The translations under genes and the position numbers were made by a program. Of a stretch of DNA of 9,219 bases, positions 1-7,648 are shown one piece after another. A model generated the notes under the pieces. That model was not told where the DNA came from. It did no database searches and saw nothing but the letters and a program-made list of their open reading frames with translations. Source of the stretch: J088 sp003695505 [NCBI: Candidatus Dadabacteria bacterium] (GTDB lineage: Bacteria > J088); assembly GCA_003695505.1 (NCBI GenBank), contig RFIY01000335.1, positions 1-9,219 of the forward strand. The letters run 5' to 3'. How positions within the stretch are numbered: position 1 is the stretch's first letter; each line of letters opens with the position of its first letter.

Positions 1-2439
<2,439 letters not shown>

Positions 2440-2518
2440 ACAGACCCGACCTGCACGACGCCTCCCGCACGATACCCGCACTGGCGGACTGTCGTAACAT
2501 GGTGGAAAACGGGATCGG

Positions 2519-2526
2519 GAAAGAGG
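2519..2526 (+). promoter_or_regulatory. Ribosome binding site deciding the GTG start of pfkA
   Basis: The run GAAAGAGG ends 4 nt before the GTG at 2531. No other start codon in frame nearby gives the conserved PFK N-terminus. The 91-bp gap after gyrB holds no clear terminator hairpin and only a poor -10-like TAACAT at 2495-2500 with no matching -35. Confidence 0.55.
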
Positions 2527-2530
2527 CTGC

Positions 2531-3517
2531 GTGAAGATCGGGGTACTGACCAGCGGAGGCGACGCACCGGGCATGAATGCCGCGGTTCGGGCCGTCGTGC
2601 GTGCTTCGGTCTGGCATCGGCACGAAGTCATCGGCATCCGCGGGGGGTACAACGGCATCTTCGCGCGCGCCTTCGAGCCGCTCGACCGACGTTCCGTATC
2701 GAACATTCTGCAACAGGGCGGCACCTTCCTGGAAACGGGCCGCTGCGCGCGGTTTCTCGAACCGGACGGCCCGGCTGAAGCGGCTGCGATCCTGCGGGAC
2801 AAAGGCCTGGACGCGCTGGTCGTGATTGGCGGCAACGGCTCGTACAAGGGTGCGCTGGCGCTACACCAGTCCGGGTTTCCCGCAGTGGTGGGCGTGCCGG
2901 GCTCCATCGACAACGACGTCGGCGGTACGGATTTATCGATCGGCTTCGATACGGCGGTCAACACTGCCGTCGACGCAATCGACCGCATCCGCGACACCGC
3001 CTTTTCGCTTGAGCGCGTGTTTTTTGTCGAGGTGATGGGTCGCGATACCGGCCACATTGCCGCGGCGGTTGGTCTGGCCTCCGGCGCCGAAGCGGTGATC
3101 GTACCCGAGGAACCCACGGATATCGATCTGTTGACCACCATCATCGACCGCGGCTTCGAGGCCGGCAAGCGGGCTGCGATTTTCGTTGTCGCTGAAGGTG
3201 ATGATGCCGGGGGCGCCGCCCGGATCCGGGATCGCATCGACGCCGCGACCCAGCACCCGCTGGATGATCGGGTCGTGATCCTCGGCTACATTCAACGCGG
3301 TGGATCTCCGACTGCGCGCGATCGGATTCTGGCATCACGCCTTGGCGTTGCTGCCGTGGATGCGCTCCAGAGCGGCCAGACCGCGGTGGCCGTCGGCGAG
3401 CGTTGTAGCGAGGTTGCCCTGACCCCACTGGAAACAGCCGTTCAGGAGCAGCCACCGCTCGACTTGCAGATTTTGCGACTCGCCGAGATTCTGTCGGGCG
3501 TGAGGACAAGCAGATGA
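2531..3517 (+). CDS. pfkA: 6-phosphofructokinase, ATP-type group (PfkA family)
   Basis: PFK-1 phosphorylates fructose 6-phosphate to fructose 1,6-bisphosphate, the committing step of glycolysis, in the cytosol. The 328-residue length fits bacterial PfkA (about 320). Seen: TSGGDAPGMNAAVR at 7-20 (nucleotide loop, plus effector-site Arg19/Arg23), R70 in the ATP site, GGNGSYKGA at 100-108, VPGSIDND around catalytic D127, R162, the MGR motif at 169-171, and R247 with GYIQRGGSP ending the substrate site. Gly after the N102 position and Gly in PGSID (not Lys) point to ATP rather than pyrophosphate as donor. Two departures from the E. coli pattern are Asn102 where E. coli has the Mg-coordinating Asp (GGDGS), and Tyr253 where E. 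coli has His249 in GHIQRGG. The GTG start is chosen because it gives the family N-terminus and has AAAGAGG just upstream. Its stop overlaps the mlaE start by 4 nt, so it heads the lipid-transport operon. Family assignment is firm; donor and activity given N102 are inferred. Confidence 0.95.
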   Translation: MKIGVLTSGGDAPGMNAAVRAVVRASVWHRHEVIGIRGGYNGIFARAFEPLDRRSVSNILQQGGTFLETGRCARFLEPDGPAEAAAILRDKGLDALVVIGGNGSYKGALALHQSGFPAVVGVPGSIDNDVGGTDLSIGFDTAVNTAVDAIDRIRDTAFSLERVFFVEVMGRDTGHIAAAVGLASGAEAVIVPEEPTDIDLLTTIIDRGFEAGKRAAIFVVAEGDDAGGAARIRDRIDAATQHPLDDRVVILGYIQRGGSPTARDRILASRLGVAAVDALQSGQTAVAVGERCSEVALTPLETAVQEQPPLDLQILRLAEILSGVRTSR

Positions 3518-4296
3518 AGCGCGATGTGGTCGATCCATTCGGCGCATTTTTTCGCAATCTGCTGCAGGAGACCGGCTTCGCGATGGTCATGCTTGGGGGC
3601 GCGCTGCGCTCGATCCCGACGCGCCCGTTTCCGCTCCGTCCGTTCATCAAACAACTGGAACAGGCAGGTGTACGCAGTTTCTCGATCATTTTTCTGACCG
3701 GACTGTTCACCGGAATGGTTCTGGCCTATCAGGGCGCGATCACGCTCGAGCGATTTGGCGGCAAGTCCCTGATCGGTAACGCCATTACGGCCAGCCTGCT
3801 CAAGGAGCTCGGTCCGGTTCTGGCGGCATTGATGGTCGCCGGCCGCGTCGGTGCCGGCTACGCATCCGAACTCGGGACGATGGTCGTGACCGAACAGGTC
3901 GCCGCGTTGCGCGCGTTCGGCACCGACCCGCGCCAGTTTCTGGTGTTGCCCCGCCTGTTGGCGCTGCTGATCATGCTGCCACTGCTGACGGTCTACGCGA
4001 ATGCCGTCGGCCTGTTCGGGGGCTATCTGGTCTGTGTCTACTCGCTCGACTTTTCGACGCTGTACTACCTGCGTTCGATCGAAGAAAGCATGACCAGCCA
4101 GGATGTCATTGGCGGCCTGGTCAAGAGCTTCGTCTTTGCTGGCATTATCGCGACGATCAGTTGCTCCGTGGGTCTCAATGCGCGTGGTGGCAGCGAGGCT
4201 GTGGGCCGCGTCACGACACGCGCCGTCGTCATCTCGAGCATCATGGTTCTGTTTGCCGATTTTCTGGTTACCCGCCTGCTGTACGTGTTCCAGTGA
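3514..4296 (+). CDS. mlaE: MlaE-family ABC transporter permease (phospholipid/lipid transport)
   Basis: MlaE is the inner-membrane permease of the MlaFEDB complex, which moves phospholipids between the inner membrane and the periplasm to keep outer-membrane lipid asymmetry. The 260 residues match E. coli MlaE length. About five hydrophobic segments are visible (roughly 56-76, 97-118, 142-175, 200-221, 236-257) after an amphipathic N-terminal region. The family core KELGPVLAALMVAGRVGAG (97-115) followed by ELGTM and TEQVAALRAFGTDP is clear; most relatives have Asp in the EQ-DAL motif where this protein has Ala129-Ala130. The ATG lies in an ATGA overlap with the pfkA stop and has GAGG at 3502-3505. 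It is followed by the ATPase with a GTGA overlap. Substrate could be phospholipid or another lipid such as a sterol; the sequence does not decide this. Confidence 0.94.
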   Translation: MKRDVVDPFGAFFRNLLQETGFAMVMLGGALRSIPTRPFPLRPFIKQLEQAGVRSFSIIFLTGLFTGMVLAYQGAITLERFGGKSLIGNAITASLLKELGPVLAALMVAGRVGAGYASELGTMVVTEQVAALRAFGTDPRQFLVLPRLLALLIMLPLLTVYANAVGLFGGYLVCVYSLDFSTLYYLRSIEESMTSQDVIGGLVKSFVFAGIIATISCSVGLNARGGSEAVGRVTTRAVVISSIMVLFADFLVTRLLYVFQ

Positions 4297-5033
4297 CGGC
4301 TGTTGACATCGATCTTCGGAATGTCGAGATTGGCTTCGGCGGGCCGCCGGTGCTGCACGAATTCAATCTGTCCGTTCCCTCGTCACAGACGCTCGTCGTA
4401 CTTGGCGAGAGTGGCTCAGGCAAAAGTACGATGCTTGGTGCCATCCTGGGGTTGATACGGCCCCAGCGGGGCGAGGTCGAGGTCTTTGGCGAACGCGTCG
4501 ACGCGTTGTCGGAGCGGCAACTCCATCCGGTGCGCGCACGCATTGGCATGGTGTTTCAGTATGGCGCCCTGTTCGATAGCGAAACGGTGGCTGAAAACGT
4601 CGGCTTTCGGATCCGACAGCAGCCGCGCTTCGACGCCGCACGTTTTGAACGTGAGGTTCAGGAAAAGCTGGAGTTTGTCGGCCTTGCCGAATTCCGAGAC
4701 CGGCTGCCCGGAGAATTGAGTGGCGGGCAGAAGAAACGGGTCGCCATCGCCCGCGCACTGGTGGGCGATCCCGCGCTGATGCTGTACGATGAACCGACGA
4801 CGGGACTCGATCCGATTACGGCGCGCAAGGTGCTCGAAGTCATTCGGCGCATCCGCGAGGAGTTCGGCACGACTTCGATCGTGGTCACGCACGAACTGCA
4901 CTATGCGTACTACATCGCCGACCGTGTCATTCTGATTCGCAACGGGCGGGTCGTGTTCGACGGTACGCCGGAGGCATTCCGGGCCGCCGATGACCCGTAC
5001 ATTGTGGAGTTTCGCTCGATGGAGGCGGAATGA
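4293..5033 (+). CDS. mlaF: MlaF-family ABC transporter ATP-binding protein
   Basis: This is the cytoplasmic ATPase that powers the MlaE permease. The 246-residue product has a full nucleotide-binding domain: Walker A GESGSGKST at 38-46 (K44), the Q-loop in GMVFQYGALFDS, signature LSGGQKKRVAIARAL starting at 142, Walker B LMLYDEP with D166 and catalytic E167, the D-loop TTGLDP, and switch His200 in VVTHEL. The MVFQ-GALFDS Q-loop and the HELHYAYYIADR tail are typical of the MlaF branch. A longer reading frame is open upstream to 4161, but the GTG at 4293 is preferred because it overlaps the mlaE stop as GTGA, matches the expected N-terminus (VDIDLRNVEIGF) and avoids a 130-nt overlap with mlaE. 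All catalytic motifs are intact. Confidence 0.95.
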   Translation: MTAVDIDLRNVEIGFGGPPVLHEFNLSVPSSQTLVVLGESGSGKSTMLGAILGLIRPQRGEVEVFGERVDALSERQLHPVRARIGMVFQYGALFDSETVAENVGFRIRQQPRFDAARFEREVQEKLEFVGLAEFRDRLPGELSGGQKKRVAIARALVGDPALMLYDEPTTGLDPITARKVLEVIRRIREEFGTTSIVVTHELHYAYYIADRVILIRNGRVVFDGTPEAFRAADDPYIVEFRSMEAE

Positions 5034-5971
5034 ACAGTCACAACGAAGCAGCCAGACTGATCCGCATCGGCGCGTTTTCACTCGTTGCGCTCGCACTCTT
5101 CTCCCTGGCGGCCCTGGTGGTCGGGCGCAAGGCCGGTTATTTTGCGAGTTATTATCGCCTTGTCGCGAGCTTTGAGTCGGTTCAGGGACTCGACGTTGGC
5201 CAGCCCGTCTGGCTCAATGGCGTCGATGTCGGTCTGGTCGAGCGGATCAATCTGATCCACGGCGACGCGCGCAAGATCGAGGTCATCCTGACGATCGAGG
5301 AAGACTACCAGGAATTCATTCGCGCCGACTCGGTCGCCATGCTGGGCACCCAGGGATTGCTTGGCGACAAGATCGTCAACATCACGATCGGGTCTCCGGA
5401 CCAGCCTGCCCTGGAGGACGGAGACGAGATTCAGACCGCCGCCCCCCTGGAAATCGGCGACATGATGGAGAAGATCGGCGAAGTGATCAAATCACTTGAG
5501 TCGAGCTTCGACGAGATCGAGGGCATGCTGGCAGATGTATCCGAAGGTGAAGGCACACTCGGCCGTCTGGTGCGCGATTCGTCGCTGCACGACGAGGGTG
5601 TCAGCGTACTGGCGCGGGTCGATGATCTGCTCGCGGACCTTCAACGCGGCCGGGGCACGATCGGCCGGCTGCTCAGTGACAGCACGCTTCATGACGACCT
5701 GACCGAAATCACCGGCCGCCTCAAACGCGGCGAGGGCACCGTTGGGAAACTGCTTGTCGATGAGTCCCTGTATACCAGCGCGACGACGGCAGTCGCGGTG
5801 CTCGAAGGAATCCTGAAGGACACCGAGGCCGGGCAGGGGACTGTCGGCAAACTGCTGCGTTCGGACGAGCTGCACGCGCGTATCGTTGAGCTGGTTGAAG
5901 ATCTCAAGGCGAATCCCGAACGCTACGTCCATGTAGATGTCAGCGTATTCGGGGGCCGGCGCAAACGCTGA
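5030..5971 (+). CDS. mlaD: MlaD-like MCE-domain lipid transport protein with repeat-bearing C-terminal extension
   Basis: MlaD is the membrane-anchored, periplasm-facing MCE subunit that forms a hexameric ring around a lipid channel on top of MlaFE. Here a single N-terminal membrane anchor (about 13-32) is followed by one MCE domain (about 41-120; VASFESVQGLDVGQPVWLNG at 45-64, then GLLGDKIVNITIGS). E. coli MlaD is about 183 residues; this protein has 313, the added part being a predicted helical tail from about 140 that contains four copies of a G-x-GT-(L/I/V)-G-(R/K)-L motif at residues 173, 207, 234 and 268. The end, NPERYVHVDVSVFGGRRKR, resembles the closing motif seen in long MlaD-type MCE proteins. 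Start is the ATG of an ATGA overlap with mlaF. The tail may span part of the periplasm or bind a partner; that is inference. MlaC and MlaB are not found next to it. Confidence 0.92.
   Translation: MNSHNEAARLIRIGAFSLVALALFSLAALVVGRKAGYFASYYRLVASFESVQGLDVGQPVWLNGVDVGLVERINLIHGDARKIEVILTIEEDYQEFIRADSVAMLGTQGLLGDKIVNITIGSPDQPALEDGDEIQTAAPLEIGDMMEKIGEVIKSLESSFDEIEGMLADVSEGEGTLGRLVRDSSLHDEGVSVLARVDDLLADLQRGRGTIGRLLSDSTLHDDLTEITGRLKRGEGTVGKLLVDESLYTSATTAVAVLEGILKDTEAGQGTVGKLLRSDELHARIVELVEDLKANPERYVHVDVSVFGGRRKR
5546..5904 (+). repeat. Four-copy degenerate repeat coding for GxGT(L/I/V)G(R/K)L units in MlaD
   Basis: Within the mlaD tail the units GEGTLGRL, GRGTIGRL, GEGTVGKL and GQGTVGKL begin at residues 173, 207, 234 and 268, giving spacings of 34, 27 and 34 residues. 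Each is followed by an L-x-x-(D/S)-x-x-L(H/Y) segment. The repetition is at protein level; the DNA copies have diverged, so it is an old, functional repeat rather than a recent tandem duplication. Confidence 0.75.
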
Positions 5972-5984
5972 ACGCTGCACCGTG

Positions 5985-6902
5985 ATGGCATCCATTTCGT
6001 TGTACAACCCGGATCGTCAAGCTGTGCGAATGACCCAGCCTGGCGAGATCGCACCGGGCCTCCACTTTCTTGGCTCTCCGGCAATCCTCGTCTACCTGAT
6101 CGAGGGGCGGCAGCGTGCGCTGGTCGACGCCGGGATGTCGCTGATGGGGCCGATGCTGCGGAGAGCGCTGGATCCATTCGGCGGCTTTGGCGCACTCGAC
6201 TGGCATTTATTGACCCATTCTCACTATGACCACATCGGCTGCACACCGCTGATCTGCCGAGAACGTCCAGGAATCCGCGTGGGCGCTCATCCACGGGTTG
6301 GCGAAATCGTCAACCGCCCCGGCGCCATAGAGCTGATCCGCAAGCTCAACGCCTCCGTCGCGGGCGGTCGCCTGCCGGAGGACCCGGACATCGTCGAGTT
6401 CGACGGGTTCGAGGTCACCGATCCGCTCGATGATGGCGCAACCATCGACCTTGACGGCGTCACGGTTGAGGCAGTTTGGGCGCCGGGGCATACTCGGGAT
6501 TCGATCGCGTTCTATCTGCCCGATCAACGCGCGATCATACCAGGCGAGGCGGGTGGCGTACCCGATTTTCAGGGGCGCATCATGCCGGAGTTTTTGCAGG
6601 ATATCGACGCATATGTGGCCAGCCTCGAAAAGATGGCCGCGCTGGAAGTCGAATGGGTCTGCCTGCCGCACAATTACGTTCTCGGTGGTGACGCCGCGCG
6701 GCATTACTTCGCCGATTCGATTGAGGCAACGCACCATTTCCGGGGGCTGATCGAGCAGGCCCTTGATCGGGCGAATGGTGATGTCGACAAAGCCATCGCG
6801 GAACTCGCTGAAGCCCTGTATCAACCCGGCGGGCAACCGCGGGATGCCTTCATGATCAATCTTGCCGCGATGACCCGGGTCGTTGCGCGATCAGCGACGT
6901 AA
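5985..6902 (+). CDS. Metallo-beta-lactamase-fold metal-dependent hydrolase, substrate unknown
   Basis: The 305-residue product has the MBL metal site: HSHYDH at 78-83, His169 in APGHTRDS and His229 in LPHNY. At the position where the family normally has the bridging Asp (a GD motif after the fourth strand), this protein reads PGEAGG, with Glu188. After residue 230 a helical C-terminal region follows, as in lyase- or thioesterase-like MBL members. The fold family is certain, the substrate is not: thioester, ester, lactone or glyoxalase II-type hydrolysis are all possible. Start choice is uncertain. ATG 5985 lies 14 nt after the mlaD stop; ATG 5937 would overlap mlaD by 35 nt, and ATG 6030 would also fit the family N-terminus. 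None has a strong Shine-Dalgarno. It follows mlaD closely and may be cotranscribed. Its stop overlaps the end of the convergent TetR gene by 12 nt. Confidence 0.85.
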   Translation: MASISLYNPDRQAVRMTQPGEIAPGLHFLGSPAILVYLIEGRQRALVDAGMSLMGPMLRRALDPFGGFGALDWHLLTHSHYDHIGCTPLICRERPGIRVGAHPRVGEIVNRPGAIELIRKLNASVAGGRLPEDPDIVEFDGFEVTDPLDDGATIDLDGVTVEAVWAPGHTRDSIAFYLPDQRAIIPGEAGGVPDFQGRIMPEFLQDIDAYVASLEKMAALEVEWVCLPHNYVLGGDAARHYFADSIEATHHFRGLIEQALDRANGDVDKAIAELAEALYQPGGQPRDAFMINLAAMTRVVARSAT

Positions 6903-7562
6903 CACCAGGCCGGTCTCATCGAGCCGATCCGCCGCGACCGTCGGCGGGCATGCCAGCCTGATCAGTTCCGCCCGCGCCCGCTCGATCAGCGAATCTCGCG
7001 TCCAGCGGTCGGGGTGTTGCAGCCAGGCGGCGAGACGGATCTGCAACAGATTCATCATCATGGCGAGCAGATCCTGCGGTTCGCAGGGCACCAGCTCGCC
7101 GTTCTCGATACCGGTCTCGATCAGTGAGAGGCTTGCTTCGAGACCGCGTGCCCACTGCCGATCCTGCTCCGCGGCGCGTCGCTCGGAGGGGTCGGGGCTG
7201 AGCGGACCTTCGCGCAGCAGCAACCGCGCATAGTCGGGGTGTTCGAATGCATAACCGATATACGCCGTCAGCGCGGCGAGTAACCGGTCAAGCGCCGATT
7301 CCGAGCGAACCGAGGCCAGCGCTTCCACGACAGCGGCGAGCAAACCCGCGCCGCGCGCGATACCTACAGCCTGATACAGTTCGAGCTTCGAGCGATAGAA
7401 GTCATAGACGGTCTTGACCGATACGCCGGCGCGCCGCGCAATCTCACGCATGCCCGTTGCGTCGAATCCGTGCGCAGCAAATTCTGCCTCTGCCGCGCCA
7501 AGGATGACCTCAACGTACATCCGCTGCCGCGCTTCATCGATCTTTGCCTCACGTGCCGCCAT
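6891..7562 (-). CDS. TetR/AcrR-family transcriptional regulator
   Basis: A 223-residue one-component repressor. The N-terminal DNA-binding domain is typical: AAEAEFAAHGFDATGMREIA leads into the helix-turn-helix at about 38-59, with RRAGVSVKTVYDFYRSK, matching the usual AGVS-x-x-T-(V/L)-Y-x-(H/D)-F-x-x-K pattern but with Tyr56 in place of the common Phe. The C-terminal half is variable, all-helical and would bind a ligand; a hydrophobic acyl-CoA, lipid or sterol-like ligand is only a guess from the neighbourhood. It is divergent from the sterol methyltransferase gene across 86 bp that contains a palindrome, so it probably controls itself and that gene. Only a weak GGAT-type ribosome site precedes its ATG (complement of 7560-7562). 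Confidence 0.93.
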   Translation of the reverse strand: MAAREAKIDEARQRMYVEVILGAAEAEFAAHGFDATGMREIARRAGVSVKTVYDFYRSKLELYQAVGIARGAGLLAAVVEALASVRSESALDRLLAALTAYIGYAFEHPDYARLLLREGPLSPDPSERRAAEQDRQWARGLEASLSLIETGIENGELVPCEPQDLLAMMMNLLQIRLAAWLQHPDRWTRDSLIERARAELIRLACPPTVAADRLDETGLVLRR

Positions 7563-7584
7563 TTGATCCAGCGTAACACGCCGG

Positions 7585-7613
7585 TGGAAAACGAGCGTTT
7601 TTCATGCTAGCAT
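7585..7613 (+). promoter_or_regulatory. Candidate sigma70-type promoter of the sterol methyltransferase gene
   Basis: TGGAAA (7585-7590, 4 of 6 to TTGACA) and TAGCAT (7608-7613, 4 of 6 to TATAAT) are separated by exactly 17 bp. The transcript would start near 7620 and leave a leader of about 30 nt. The inverted repeat at 7586-7603 sits inside it, consistent with repression. The matches are only moderate. Confidence 0.3.
7586..7603. promoter_or_regulatory. Candidate TetR operator (inverted repeat)
   Basis: AAAACG-AG-CGTTTT at 7588-7601 is a perfect 6+2+6 inverted repeat. The outermost pair G7586/C7603 also matches, with one mismatch at 7587/7602. It lies between the divergent tetR and sterol methyltransferase genes, where a TetR dimer would be expected to bind, and overlaps the candidate -35 and spacer of the latter. 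A second 10-bp perfect palindrome, ATGCTAGCAT at 7604-7613, abuts it. Binding is inferred. Confidence 0.5.
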
Positions 7614-7636
7614 TGCTGTTTCCCACTACCTTCGCC

Positions 7637-7641
7637 AGGAG
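7637..7641 (+). promoter_or_regulatory. Ribosome binding site deciding the start of the sterol methyltransferase
   Basis: AGGAG is placed 7 nt before the ATG at 7649. It favours this start over the in-frame ATG at 7604, which has no Shine-Dalgarno and lies in the promoter/palindrome region. Confidence 0.8.
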
Positions 7642-7648
7642 AAGCACG

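Noticed and set aside
2440-2530. Terminator or promoter between gyrB and pfkA
   Set aside because: No stem followed by a T-run, and only an isolated TAACAT at 2495-2500 without a -35 partner; nothing firm enough to annotate.
4161-4292. Upstream extension of the mlaF frame to an ATG at 4161
   Set aside because: It would overlap mlaE by more than 130 nt and adds a non-conserved Arg/His-rich stretch; the GTG at 4293 gives the family N-terminus.
5937-5984. Earlier ATG start for the MBL hydrolase
   Set aside because: It would overlap mlaD by 35 nt, lacks a ribosome site and adds residues not seen before the usual MBL N-terminal strand. Kept as a possible alternative only.
7604-7648. Earlier ATG start for the sterol methyltransferase
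   Set aside because: No Shine-Dalgarno, and the codon sits within the ATGCTAGCAT palindrome and -10 region; the ATG at 7649 has AGGAG at ideal spacing.
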